NCBI RefSeq assembly: GCF_013376045.1 | Contig: NZ_JABMJG010000016.1 | Coordinates: 1 to 64,000 of the forward strand | Length of the DNA stretch: 64,000 bases | DNA from: Variovorax sp. SG517 | GTDB lineage: Bacteria > Pseudomonadota > Gammaproteobacteria > Burkholderiales > Burkholderiaceae_C | Reading direction: 5' to 3' | Shown here: positions 8,153 through 18,233 of the stretch, one piece after another | Position numbering within the stretch: position 1 is the stretch's first letter | How the letters are laid out: each line of letters starts with the position of its first letter | Translations under genes and position numbers: made by a program | Notes under the pieces: generated by a model | What the model was told of the DNA's origin: nothing | What the model saw: only the letters and a program-made list of their open reading frames with translations | Database searches by the model: none

Positions 8153-8432
8153 AAGAGCATCGACGTTTTGATGTCAGCACCGCCAGCCAACGTGGCGGTC
8201 ATCACGCTCGTCATCCAGGGGAACATCACTCGTCCGAGCAAGTTGTCCCGTTGAGGCCATAGTCGCCTCGCTGGATATCGAAAGCGCGCGACGTCGCTGA
8301 GCTGCGCTCCCCGGCAGCTGGACTTCCTCCAGTCGAAAGACGGTCGATGGTGGCACTGAGGTATTTTTTTGGACGATCGAGCCGCAGGAAACGCGCAAGG
8401 GCAGCAGCACCCGCTGCCCTATCGCAGGCAGA

Positions 8433-10838
8433 TCAAACGCCCTCGCCGCTTACGCCGTATTGGTACTTGCGTACAGCCAGGCTCTCGTCTGCGCGTTGTC
8501 GTTCGGCGTCGATCCTGCGATCCAACTGCTCGGCCAGCCACGCTGAAAACGCTCGAAGCCGCTCGTTTTCATCCGTCTTCCAAGCGCCGATTTGGTCGCG
8601 CTTGCGCTGGTAAGCTTGAACCATGCCGTGCTCGCCCCAGACGGTGCCAGTTGTTTCTAACGCAGCAGCCACCTCTCTCCATGCCGTCGACTGTTCCGGC
8701 ACTGCTTTCACAATTGCCTTGCAGATATCCAGGATGGGGGCGCCGCCACCGTATGCACGCGTGATGGCCAAGACGAACTCGATGTCATCCTCGGCGCCAG
8801 GTACTACCAGTTCAAGCAGTGGAGCTTGTAGCGGCTGATCGAAGTTCGGAAACACCGCCTTCACCAGCTTGGCTCCGCCACGATAAGGAAACATCGAACG
8901 CACATCCATGTCGTAGAAGTTTTCGCGAAGAAGGTGAAGCAATTTGGCAGGATGCTTTTGAAGCAGCTTGTTGAGGCCATGCAACTGGTAGGGAATCGCC
9001 TCAAACTTGTCTTCGAGCACACTGCGACCTTCCGCTCGAAGCTGACGCCTTTCGTTCACTTCCACCTTCAGTCTCGAAGACAGAAAGCCGAATACGGCAT
9101 CAATGTCTGTCTCGCCGACGGCACGAAGGACCTCCTCGGTTTGATAGTCGATTTCTTGCAAGTTAACCAAGCTGGCCAGCACCTCATCGCGATTCGACTT
9201 CTCCATCGCTGCGACCAGCGTCTTAAACTCCCGGCCAAACCAGAATACCTTGGCCCACCGGGCGTCGTGCCGTTTCGCGAGAGCCCGCAGCCCCCTTATG
9301 AACACGTCCTTCGCCTCGGCGCACCCTTGGCCATGGAGCGTGGCTGCGACACCCATGGCGATACTTAACGCATCGCGCTGATCCAACTCCTCAGCACGAG
9401 CCACGACGGCCTCCAACATGTCCAAGCGGTCGGGGCCGACTTTGAAGAGCGACTTCGCAATGGCGACGAGGTGCGTACCGTCAACCAGCCAACGGTCGAT
9501 GACTTGGCCGACTTCCTTTTCTCGATTGCTGAGCTGCAGGCCACCCAGCAGCGGAACCAGAAACGGCTGCATAGCCGCCTCGTGTTCGCTGACAAGCTCC
9601 AGCGCTAGATCGGGCTCCTGGCGAGCCAGCAGATCCAGGAACTCAAAGTACACAGGGAAGGTAGCGAGGTCATCGGACTCGGTCTTCGAGAACTCCAGAA
9701 TGCGGTCGCGCCACACGGCCCGGTTGCCGTCGTCGATGGCGTTGACGTATCCACGAGCGGCCTGCTGGCGGTTGGTGTTGCCATAGTCCCATTCTTCTTC
9801 GCGCGTCTTAAGCTTCTCCCAATCTCCGAAAATACCCTCGAAGCCGATTAACTGCTTGTAGATCTGGTACTCGTCATGTAGAGCGATAGCATCGCGGATT
9901 GTTAGCGCCGAGTTGGCGATTTCGGTGGAGGTGGCGTGATAGTAGTTCCAGTAGCTGTGGTGCTCGATGTCCTGGACCAGCGGCATCGCCTCAGTCGACA
10001 CAAGGCCTCGCCAAAAGCCCAGCACGTCGATGGTGTCCCGCTGGAACATCTCTGCCGTTTCAGCGTCTTGCGAACTCTGCTCCCGGTGGGTCGCAGCATT
10101 CAGCGCATTGATGACGCTCTCCCTGTAGCGGACGGCGCCGTTGAGCGGATACATCCGCTTCAGCAGCGCGATGGCGCTCGCACGCATCCCGGCGACGTCG
10201 GCGTTGCCCGGCACGCTGCCGCGCGAGATGGTCACCGCGTTGTACGTCCACTGCTGGCCTTCCATGGAAGGCGACAGCACCATGTTGATCACGCCTAAGA
10301 TCGCCCGAGCATCGGCGACCAGTTGCTCGTCGCTAAGGCCGGCCAACTTGTTGACGATGCTCTTCTGGGGTTCAACACCCAGCGTAGGGAAGTAGTCGAG
10401 GTCGATGGTCGCGAGACGTTGCAGCGCTGTCTGGGCTTTGCTGATAACCCTCTCGTCTGGCGACCGCGTAAGTTCCAACAGAAAGTCCACCATCACATCC
10501 AACTGCGCGTATCGGATCGCGTTAGGAACATCAACTGCTTCGCAGATCAGTTCTGACGCTGAACGGTACCCGCGTGCGGTGATTGGCTCACCGCCATCGG
10601 TCAGCACACGTGCCGGCAGCGTACGCGCGAAAGTCACAAGCGCGGGTATGACAGCGCCGTGATAGTTCGGTGCCAAGACACTGAGGATCTTCAACGCACC
10701 CTTGAGTTCTTCGTAGTCGGTGCCGCGCTCCAGGATGGTTTCCACGCGGCGATGCTCTTCGTCCAGACGTTTCTGCACCGCGATGGACGGGTTGGCCAGC
10801 AGCTTAGACAGTGTCGCAACGCGCAGTTCAAGGTTCAT
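8433..10838 (-). CDS. Large helical protein of unknown function, partner of PIN protein
   Basis: An 801-residue, mostly alpha-helical soluble protein with no signal peptide or membrane segment. The first half (residues 1-260) has helical pairs resembling HEAT/TPR-type repeats (for example ALKILSVLAPNYHGAVIPAL and SKAQTALQRLATIDLDYF). I recognise no catalytic motif. Its start overlaps the end of the upstream PIN-domain gene by 11 bp, so the two are very probably translated together and may form a complex. Large helical scaffolds beside nucleases are common in defence islands; that role is inferred. The gene ends 280 bp from the IS21 element. Confidence 0.7.
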   Translation of the reverse strand: MNLELRVATLSKLLANPSIAVQKRLDEEHRRVETILERGTDYEELKGALKILSVLAPNYHGAVIPALVTFARTLPARVLTDGGEPITARGYRSASELICEAVDVPNAIRYAQLDVMVDFLLELTRSPDERVISKAQTALQRLATIDLDYFPTLGVEPQKSIVNKLAGLSDEQLVADARAILGVINMVLSPSMEGQQWTYNAVTISRGSVPGNADVAGMRASAIALLKRMYPLNGAVRYRESVINALNAATHREQSSQDAETAEMFQRDTIDVLGFWRGLVSTEAMPLVQDIEHHSYWNYYHATSTEIANSALTIRDAIALHDEYQIYKQLIGFEGIFGDWEKLKTREEEWDYGNTNRQQAARGYVNAIDDGNRAVWRDRILEFSKTESDDLATFPVYFEFLDLLARQEPDLALELVSEHEAAMQPFLVPLLGGLQLSNREKEVGQVIDRWLVDGTHLVAIAKSLFKVGPDRLDMLEAVVARAEELDQRDALSIAMGVAATLHGQGCAEAKDVFIRGLRALAKRHDARWAKVFWFGREFKTLVAAMEKSNRDEVLASLVNLQEIDYQTEEVLRAVGETDIDAVFGFLSSRLKVEVNERRQLRAEGRSVLEDKFEAIPYQLHGLNKLLQKHPAKLLHLLRENFYDMDVRSMFPYRGGAKLVKAVFPNFDQPLQAPLLELVVPGAEDDIEFVLAITRAYGGGAPILDICKAIVKAVPEQSTAWREVAAALETTGTVWGEHGMVQAYQRKRDQIGAWKTDENERLRAFSAWLAEQLDRRIDAERQRADESLAVRKYQYGVSGEGV

Positions 10839-11766
10839 GGTCGAGCGCCTTCAACAAAAGCTCTTGGACGAGAGGGTCTTCTGCAGCGAGGCGGGCTGTT
10901 TCAGGATTCGTGGGCAGGTAGCGGTTGCCTGTGTCCCGCAACATGCCGGACAGCTCGAGCGTCCTTGCCTCGTGCTCAGTGAATTCCCTTGGGATACCGA
11001 GCACCTCCAGTTTCGCGAACAGCACCTCTTTGAGTGGGGTTTCCCATGCGTCGATGATGCCCAGCACGATGCGATCAAGATTCTCGAACTTCTTGCTGCG
11101 CAGTTGATCAAGCGGGACTGCCGCAACAGCTAGCGGCTTGGCCAGGATAGACACCACGGCGGTGGCCTCCTCGATGGCGGCATCCAGCAACTCGATGTCG
11201 CCCCAAATCTCGAAGCCGTCGTCACGCAGCGCACCTTCGAGTTTTCCATCCCGAACAAGGGCGATGTGGCGTCCAGCCTTCGCCTTGACGTCCATTGCAG
11301 CTTCGAAGATCCAAGAGTCCGGGATATCCTTGCGCCGGTTCTCGCGTTTCTCTCTGCCATTGAACGGCGAGCTGACGTTGAAGTATCTGGCCCAGGCTCT
11401 CTCGCCATGCTCGCCTGTGAACGGCAGCACCTCGATCTTGTTGGCAGCCAGGTACTTCCTGAGGACCTCGACCGAGTGCCGATCCAGCTCAGCGCGGCTA
11501 GGCACCCGCAGGTCTATGTGGACCAAGCCGTCGCAGATCATGCCGAGTGACCCACCCTTAAGTTCGCCGAGCTTCGAATTCGCCGCGACGATCACTTGGT
11601 CGTAGTCGTCCAGAATCTGGGTCCGGCGCTCCTCCAATGCGATTAGCGGAATGTAGAGCTTGGCCACGCCCTGCTGAACGCGCCTGAGTAACCGGCCAAA
11701 GTTGGGGTGTCCGAATGGCGTCTGACGCAGCAGGCTTGTGTCAAAAATGATGTGGAAAAGGTCCAT
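10828..11766 (-). CDS. PIN-domain protein
   Basis: A 312-residue protein. The ATG at 11766 is chosen because a PIN-like strand (FHIIFDTSLL, Asp9) follows at once; the frame upstream looks non-coding. Further candidate acidic site residues are Glu45/46 in LIALEERR, Asp147/Asp150 in KDIPDSWIFEAA and Asp173 in IALVRDGK, giving the D-E-D-D pattern of PIN ribonucleases. The remaining 130 residues are helical. It is the first gene of a two-gene unit with the 801-residue protein (11-bp overlap). Unlike classic VapC toxins it is long and has no small antitoxin gene beside it. Probably an effector nuclease. Confidence 0.7.
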   Translation of the reverse strand: MDLFHIIFDTSLLRQTPFGHPNFGRLLRRVQQGVAKLYIPLIALEERRTQILDDYDQVIVAANSKLGELKGGSLGMICDGLVHIDLRVPSRAELDRHSVEVLRKYLAANKIEVLPFTGEHGERAWARYFNVSSPFNGREKRENRRKDIPDSWIFEAAMDVKAKAGRHIALVRDGKLEGALRDDGFEIWGDIELLDAAIEEATAVVSILAKPLAVAAVPLDQLRSKKFENLDRIVLGIIDAWETPLKEVLFAKLEVLGIPREFTEHEARTLELSGMLRDTGNRYLPTNPETARLAAEDPLVQELLLKALDHEP

Positions 11767-11936
11767 AGGCTGCGACGCGGCGGCTCTGGTTGAATCTCTC
11801 GATGATAGGGGCAGGCATTGCGTCGACAGGCCGATTTGCTCGACCACTGTCGGCGGCGCTATGCAAATGCCGCTTACTCCAATGCAAAACAACTGAGTCG
11901 CCGTAAAGCCGCACTTGGTGAACTTCGACTATCAGT
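11767..11936. promoter_or_regulatory. Intergenic gap holding the PIN-unit promoter region
   Basis: A 170-bp gap between two minus-strand units. A promoter for the PIN gene must lie here or upstream, but no clear -35/-10 pair stands out. Confidence 0.3.
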
Positions 11937-12629
11937 CTAAACCTGCCTCTCGGCGCCGAGTTCCCGGTACTCGACTGCCCCCTCTGCGATCTTGATGGCA
12001 CCCCCTCTCACGAGAGCCGCCATTACACCGGCCACCTTTTCAGGCGTGGGATCCGGCCCAAAACGCCATTGAATTCTTTTCTCGAGTGAGGTCAAGGTCT
12101 TGGGCTTCCCTGCTTCCGCGAAGTCCTTGAGGATCTCCAAATAGATCTGGTCGACCGATTTCGATTTCTTGTTCCTCGCGGCAAGCCGAATAGATGCGGC
12201 AGCCAGACGGTCCGCTGCGATCTTGGGAGGCAATGACGGCGTCTGCCGAGCAGGCAGGGATCGGGCTTCAGCGGGCGCAGGCCCCAGGTCTTCCACGCGC
12301 TCGACCCGCCGGCCCTTCGATCGCGCATGCACGATAGCGGGGTCGTAGTCGCCATCCGCCGCAACGATCACGAAACGCGCCCCCGGCTCGTGGCGCCCGA
12401 CCAGATAGCCCAGGTAGAGGACCAGATGGAAATCCAGCGAGTTCTTGCCCGGCCTGGAGATGTCGACAAGAGACACTCGGTCACCCAATTCCATGTACGG
12501 CGCGAGCAGTCCGATCTCGTGCTCACCATAGAAAATCCAGGCCTCGCCATTCGAACCCATCCACGACGCGACATCCTCCGGCGCTGGATGCCGGTTCTGC
12601 AGATCGATCAACAGATAGGTCTTGCTCAT
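11937..12629 (-). CDS. NYN/PIN-like nuclease-fold protein
   Basis: A 230-residue protein. Residues 4-110 form a NYN/PIN-like domain: YLLIDLQN (Asp9, Asn12), SLDFHLVLYLGYL (Asp66) and FVIVAADGDYDPAI (Asp92, Asp94/96), the acidic set of this RNase fold. Residues 115-150 are a low-complexity linker. Residues 155-220 look like a winged-helix domain (VDQIYLEILKDF then GVMAALVRGGAIKI). The start overlaps the stop of the upstream NERD helicase by 4 bp (ATGA), so the pair is translationally coupled. A joint nucleic-acid defence or repair role is inferred. Confidence 0.75.
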   Translation of the reverse strand: MSKTYLLIDLQNRHPAPEDVASWMGSNGEAWIFYGEHEIGLLAPYMELGDRVSLVDISRPGKNSLDFHLVLYLGYLVGRHEPGARFVIVAADGDYDPAIVHARSKGRRVERVEDLGPAPAEARSLPARQTPSLPPKIAADRLAAASIRLAARNKKSKSVDQIYLEILKDFAEAGKPKTLTSLEKRIQWRFGPDPTPEKVAGVMAALVRGGAIKIAEGAVEYRELGAERQV

Positions 12630-14446
12630 TGCCCGGCGGCATTCGCAATCATGAGCCGCGACGTCGCGCGCGTCGCACCGACGTAGAACAGCCGCATCTC
12701 CTCCAAAGGATCATGGTCGTCCCTAGCAGCCACCACGTCCCGGCCTGCGACAGCCTGACGCGCCCCCATTACCGCAACCACCGGAAACTCCAGTCCCTTG
12801 CTGGCATGCAGCGTCATCACCTTGATGGTGTCCGCACCGGGGTCGAAATCACGCGTGCCCTTGCGCACCTTGTGCGGCAAGCGACGACGCTCCAGGGCCC
12901 TGGCGCATTCGTCCATCAGCGCCCAGCTGCGGCACAGCACCGCCATGTCGCCCCAGGCATGCCCTTCGTTGTGCGCACTGGCCATGAGTTCGGCGATCCG
13001 GTCGGCCTGAGCCCGCGTGCTCGGCAGGTCGATAACGATGGGTTCGGGCCCGTCCCGACCGCAGCTCACCGGCTGAATGATCGGAACACCGTCGTCGTCC
13101 TTCTCCTGGGGCCGCAGGAGTTCGGTCGCTACCGCACTCGCCGTTTGCAGGATCTGGCGGGTGTTGCGGTAGTTGATCCTCAGGATGGTCGTGCGGCCCT
13201 GCGCCTGCACGCCCACGCTCTTGAAGCTGAAGGGCTTGCCGCTGCGCTTGTCGTAGATGCTCTGGGCATCGTCGTACAGCAGCAGCAAACTGTTGGTCGC
13301 AGGATCGACCATCTGGGTGACCAGCTTGAGCCACTCGGGCGCGAAATCGTGGCCTTCGTCGACCAGCACCGCCAAGTACTGTCCCGAAGGAATCATCTTG
13401 CGGTCCACCCCGTCGATGACGTTGCGCACCATCTGCTCCATCTTGGGAGTCACGGGGAGGTCGTTGGGCGGCAGCGGCTGGCCGAACGCCACGAGCTGGT
13501 CGCGGCACCATTTGTGGAAATGGCGGACCTGGACACGCTCGGCCAGCCCCTTGGCTTGCATCGTCGCCTGCAGCTTGACCGCCAGCGGCTCGTTGTAGCA
13601 AAGCACGAGCACGGGCTTGTGCGTATCGCTCGCGGCCTTGGCCAGATACTCGGCGCGATACCCCAGGATCATGGTCTTGCCGGACCCCGCGACGCCGTGG
13701 ATGACACGGTGGCCGTCACCCAGGCTGCGCGCCAACTGCTCCTGCTGTAGGTCCATCACGCGCAGGAGATCGGGGATCGTCGCCTTGTCGTCCGCGTCGT
13801 CGAAGAGCGCACCCTGCTGCGGCACCCGCACTTCGGGAAACAGGTTCCAGCGCACCCGGTCGATCTGCGGCAGCGACAGCGTCCCGCGCATCAGCACCGG
13901 GAACATGTCCCAGAGCCGGCTTTGGAAACCCTCCGGCTCGGCGTCCTCCAGCATCTCGTCGGAACAGATCACACGGTTGGGTTCGATCGCGCTGCCGAGC
14001 CCCGCGGCCTCGAACTGCTTGCGCGTGATCCGGGTGAAGACGACGCCATAGCTCCATGGGAAGGTGAGCATGCCCTTCCATTTGCCCTCATGCTGAACCA
14101 GCTGCGCGTCGCGCTTGAGGGCATCGACCACCTGCAGCGCCTGGTGCCGGGCCTGCTCGACCGGATTGGGCACGCGCTTGGGAACGCCGTCGGGCACGAT
14201 TGTCCAGTCGCCGCGACTGGCCTGCTGGATCGTGTCCAAGCGCCAGTCCTTGGTTTCCAGGATCAGCAGACCCCGGCTGGGGTGCAGCACGACGAAGTCG
14301 GGGTGGCATTGCCTGGGCCCGATGGGGACGTCGTACCACAGCAGGTAGTCCTCATCGAGTTTCTGCTGCAGTCGCTCCGCCAGGCGCCGCTCGCCCGAAG
14401 TCATGCGGGAAACGCAGGTGCTCAACGCAGGAATCAGGACAGCCAT
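12626..14446 (-). CDS. NERD-domain UvrD/Rep-like helicase
   Basis: A 606-residue superfamily 1 helicase. The N-terminal NERD nuclease-related domain has HPDFVVLHP (Asp50) and LLILETKDW (Glu64, Lys66), a D...ExK core. Helicase motifs follow: Walker A GVAGSGKT (251-258), DEGHD near 363, ILRINYRNTRQI, MTLHASKGLEF and RLFYVGATRA. The start at 14446 is chosen because MAVLIPALSTC fits the usual NERD-helicase N-terminus; an ATG at 14458 is an alternative. The downstream NYN-like gene overlaps it by 4 bp. Proteins of this type occur both in housekeeping and in defence islands. Here its nuclease-like neighbour and island context favour defence. Confidence 0.85.
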   Translation of the reverse strand: MAVLIPALSTCVSRMTSGERRLAERLQQKLDEDYLLWYDVPIGPRQCHPDFVVLHPSRGLLILETKDWRLDTIQQASRGDWTIVPDGVPKRVPNPVEQARHQALQVVDALKRDAQLVQHEGKWKGMLTFPWSYGVVFTRITRKQFEAAGLGSAIEPNRVICSDEMLEDAEPEGFQSRLWDMFPVLMRGTLSLPQIDRVRWNLFPEVRVPQQGALFDDADDKATIPDLLRVMDLQQEQLARSLGDGHRVIHGVAGSGKTMILGYRAEYLAKAASDTHKPVLVLCYNEPLAVKLQATMQAKGLAERVQVRHFHKWCRDQLVAFGQPLPPNDLPVTPKMEQMVRNVIDGVDRKMIPSGQYLAVLVDEGHDFAPEWLKLVTQMVDPATNSLLLLYDDAQSIYDKRSGKPFSFKSVGVQAQGRTTILRINYRNTRQILQTASAVATELLRPQEKDDDGVPIIQPVSCGRDGPEPIVIDLPSTRAQADRIAELMASAHNEGHAWGDMAVLCRSWALMDECARALERRRLPHKVRKGTRDFDPGADTIKVMTLHASKGLEFPVVAVMGARQAVAGRDVVAARDDHDPLEEMRLFYVGATRATSRLMIANAAGQ

Positions 14447-14458
14447 AGAAGATGCCAT

Positions 14459-14719
14459 CCCCCCGGACGGCTTGAACAAAGAGGTGAAACGCAACCTACA
14501 GTAACAGGCGGATACGGTCAATTGCTCTGCATTTCGGCCAGGGCCAGAGTGCGCTCCTCTTGGGGGCAGGCGCCATCCGCGCGGCAACGTTCTTTCCGAC
14601 ACCCAGGACGGCATGCAGCGCACGCGCAGTGCGCCTCTGGTGCTTGGACCGCCTTGCATCGGCCGCCGGCGCCTGCTTGTGCGCCTTCTCAGACGCACTG
14701 AGTGTCCCCATGGCCTCAC
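14459..14719. other. Gene-free stretch upstream of the helicase
   Basis: About 260 bp with no convincing gene. The helicase promoter should lie here. The sequence is GC-rich and only short, poorly supported frames cross it. Confidence 0.4.
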
Positions 14720-14866
14720 GCCAGCGTCAAGCAGCTCGTGCAACGCATCGATCGCTTCGTCACTGCCGACAACACCGAATGCCGGCCGTTCAAGTGGAAC
14801 GCCACCGCCGATTCGATCCTTGAGAAGCTGCATCGACTTTGCTCACGTATCGGGGGGACAGGACAC
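14720..14866 (+). pseudogene. IS630-family transposase C-terminal remnant
   Basis: Plus-strand frame: SVKQLVQRIDRFVTADN, then PFKWNATADSILEKL and LCSRIGGTGH. This is the C-terminal end of an IS630 transposase, including the typical final RISGTxH. The usual stop after the last histidine is changed to TGG. The upstream nine-tenths of the transposase is missing. The fragment abuts a LysR remnant. Confidence 0.7.
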
Positions 14867-14995
14867 TGGCGGACCAACGCATATCACGCAGTCGACGTTG
14901 GCGCCGATCAGATCCACCCGAGGGTCGGACACGCACAAGTCGAGGCGGATGGCGGAGTAGCGCGCCACGAAATCCGGCAGCAGCGGTCGCAAGCA
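14867..14995 (-). pseudogene. LysR-family regulator internal fragment
   Basis: Minus-strand frame: LLPDFVARYSAIRLDLCVSD followed by RVDLIGANVDCVICVGPP, which is the start of the substrate-binding domain of a LysR-type regulator. Neither the DNA-binding domain nor the C-terminal half is present. The homology stops where the IS630 remnant begins, so the gene was probably broken by that element or by recombination across it. Confidence 0.6.
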
Positions 14996-15076
14996 AGGCG
15001 GCGGCACGCAACTTCGCGCTCTCCTGGGTTCCACTTCGAGATATGGAACCAGAAAGACAAAGACGTTCGCCTGCAT

Positions 15077-15103
15077 GAGCCCGGCCCGCTCCGGACCGGG
15101 CTC
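15077..15103. terminator. GC-rich hairpin beyond groEL
   Basis: An 8-bp perfect stem (GAGCCCGG with CCGGGCTC) and an 11-nt loop, about 110-135 nt beyond the groEL stop. There is no T-run on either side, so it is a weak terminator candidate or a backup to the nearer hairpin. Confidence 0.3.
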
Positions 15104-15171
15104 TCTGGCCGCTTCGCGGTCAGCCAGCCAGTCAACTGCAAGCGACGCGCCTGGAGGGCATCGACCAGCCC

Positions 15172-15204
15172 GTCCACGGCACAGCGGCGGGCCGTGCCGT
15201 GGAC
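15172..15204 (-). terminator. groEL terminator hairpin
   Basis: A perfect 11-bp stem (15172-15182 GTCCACGGCAC with 15194-15204 GTGCCGTGGAC) and an 11-nt loop, starting 6 nt beyond the groEL stop codon. No long T-run follows, but the position and strength fit a transcript 3' end. Confidence 0.6.
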
Positions 15205-15209
15205 GGGGC

Positions 15210-16835
<1,626 letters not shown>

Positions 16836-16890
16836 TTTGAGATTGCTCCTTTTCACTCACACACGTTGGATAAAACCGGACGGCCGGATC

Positions 16891-17211
16891 TCAGGCGACG
16901 CGCCTGAGATTGCCGCGCTCGCTGTCTTCGACCACGGCGAGCACATCGTCCTCGCGCAGCACGAGCAGTTCCTCGTCATCAACCTTGACCGTCTGGCCTG
17001 CGTACTTGCCGAACAGCACCTGGTCACCGGCCTTCAGGTGCAAGGGCCGCAAGGTGCCGTCCGCGAGCAGCCTGCCCTGGCCCACCGAAAGCACCTCGCC
17101 TTGCTCGGGCTTCTCGGCGGCCGAGTCCGGAATCACGATGCCCGAAGCCGTCTTGCGCTGCTGTTCGATTCGCTTGACGATCACCCGGTCGTAAAGAGGA
17201 TGAAGTTTCAT
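16891..17211 (-). CDS. groES: Co-chaperonin GroES (10 kDa)
   Basis: A 106-residue co-chaperonin that caps GroEL rings. It starts at the ATG at 17211, preceded by AGGAG. LYDRVIVKRI, the mobile loop around RKTASGIVIPDSA, and GDQVLFGKYAGQTV are the family motifs. A short extra C-terminal extension (VEDSERGNLRRVA) is longer than usual for GroES (about 95-97 residues). First gene of the groES-groEL operon. Confidence 0.95.
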   Translation of the reverse strand: MKLHPLYDRVIVKRIEQQRKTASGIVIPDSAAEKPEQGEVLSVGQGRLLADGTLRPLHLKAGDQVLFGKYAGQTVKVDDEELLVLREDDVLAVVEDSERGNLRRVA

Positions 17212-17254
17212 GTTCGATCTCCTAAGCGATAACAGGTCATCAAAAAGAAAACCT

Positions 17255-17305
17255 CGCCGCCGGTCGGCGGCGCGATCGGTTCGTTCCCGGCGCACAAGCG
17301 CCGGC
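17255..17305 (-). promoter_or_regulatory. Two hairpins in the groES leader
   Basis: The transcribed leader holds a perfect 7-bp stem with 4-nt loop (17288-17294 with 17299-17305) and a perfect 8-bp stem with 2-nt loop (17255-17262 with 17265-17272). The predicted leader is about 98 nt long. The first hairpin lies at the very 5' end, so it could stabilise the message; the second could influence translation with temperature. Neither pairs with the ribosome-binding site directly. Confidence 0.45.
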
Positions 17306-17315
17306 GCGCGAGAGC

Positions 17316-17342
17316 TATGGGCGGCTCGCCGGGCGTTCAAGA
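17316..17342 (-). promoter_or_regulatory. RpoH (sigma-32) type promoter of groES-groEL
   Basis: On the minus strand CTTGAA (17342-17337) is followed after 14 nt by CCCATAG (17322-17316). This matches the sigma-32 consensus CTTGAA-N13/14-CCCCATnT. Transcription would start near 17309. No CIRCE-type inverted repeat was seen, so heat-shock control appears to be by RpoH. Confidence 0.6.
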
Positions 17343-17376
17343 GCCGCAAGCGCCGATTTTTTTGTGACGAGTTTTT

Positions 17377-18033
17377 TCAGCCTCGCCCGAGCACGAGACG
17401 GCTCGAATGGCCGAGCCTGTACACGGTCCGCGCACCACCCGCATTCCCTGCTGCACCGCCGGCCGCGCGCGGCAGCACCGGACAGGGCAGCGTGCGTCCG
17501 CCCGAACTGTCGAGGGTTTCGTCGGCGTCCTCCCGGACCATCGACCAGATGCCGTACTTGCGGGGCCTGAACAGCCAGCGGACATAGCCGCGGCGCCCGG
17601 CTTCGCGCAGCATCTCGCGGCGGTCGGGCGCGTCCGCGATCGTGTGTTCCTGCGCGTCTTCCTCGTCCTCGATGAAGCCGAACGCGCACATGGCGTCGCG
17701 AACCTCGGTGGCCGGAACACCCAGCCGCCACCACCCGGGGCGCTCCACGCGCTCGAGCTCCCAGGCGCCGACCTGCCAGGCGGCCTCCAGCAGCGCGTGC
17801 TCGAGTCCGCCGGCCCCCTCGCCCGAAAGGTCCAACTGCGCGACCGACTGGGCCACCGACCGCAAGGGCAAAACGACGCCGGGCAGCTTCAGCGGCGTCT
17901 GCCGCAGGAAACCGTGCCAGTGCAGGGAAAGCAGGGCCGCGTCGCTGCGGCGGGCGACGCGGGTGACCGTGACCGCATACAGCGGCAAGCGCATGGCGGC
18001 CGCCTGGGCCGCGATGGTCTCGAAGATGTTCAT
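17377..18033 (-). CDS. Hypothetical protein upstream of groES
   Basis: A 218-residue protein, starting at the ATG at 18033 after GAGGTG. It has no signal peptide or membrane segment. The middle contains a Trp-rich part (RPGWWRLGVP, then YVRWLFRPRKYGIWSMV) and an acidic patch FIEDEEDAQEH. The last 45 residues are Gly/Ala/Pro-rich. I do not recognise the family. It lies co-oriented 165 bp upstream of groES but the RpoH promoter falls between them, so it is probably a separate unit that may read through. A stress-related role is suggested only by neighbourhood. Confidence 0.6.
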   Translation of the reverse strand: MNIFETIAAQAAAMRLPLYAVTVTRVARRSDAALLSLHWHGFLRQTPLKLPGVVLPLRSVAQSVAQLDLSGEGAGGLEHALLEAAWQVGAWELERVERPGWWRLGVPATEVRDAMCAFGFIEDEEDAQEHTIADAPDRREMLREAGRRGYVRWLFRPRKYGIWSMVREDADETLDSSGGRTLPCPVLPRAAGGAAGNAGGARTVYRLGHSSRLVLGRG

Positions 18034-18124
18034 TCGCACCTCACCATGACTACGACGAAACGCATGAGGAAACAGGCGCATTTTGAGCCCGCGCGGCGCC
18101 CGAGGTTCAACGGCGCGACGCCCT

Positions 18125-18153
18125 CTTGAAATGCGCGCAGGCACCTCCAGATG
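18125..18153 (+). promoter_or_regulatory. Weak RpoH-like promoter before the glycosyltransferase
   Basis: CTTGAA at 18125-18130 is followed after 14 nt by CTCCAGAT (18145-18152), a partial match to CCCCATnT. It would give a leader of about 75 nt before the ATG at 18234. The -10 match is poor, so this is tentative. Confidence 0.3.
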
Positions 18154-18233
18154 GCCGCTCGGAAGCAGCACCGCTTCCAAATCTTCGCCTCATCCTTGTT
18201 TATTCATTCCCTTCCGAGGAGATTGTCTTGACG

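Noticed and set aside
6347..8254. A 635-residue plus-strand open frame over IS21
   Set aside because: It is antisense to istA and istB; its composition is His/Gly/Ala-rich as for GC-rich shadows.
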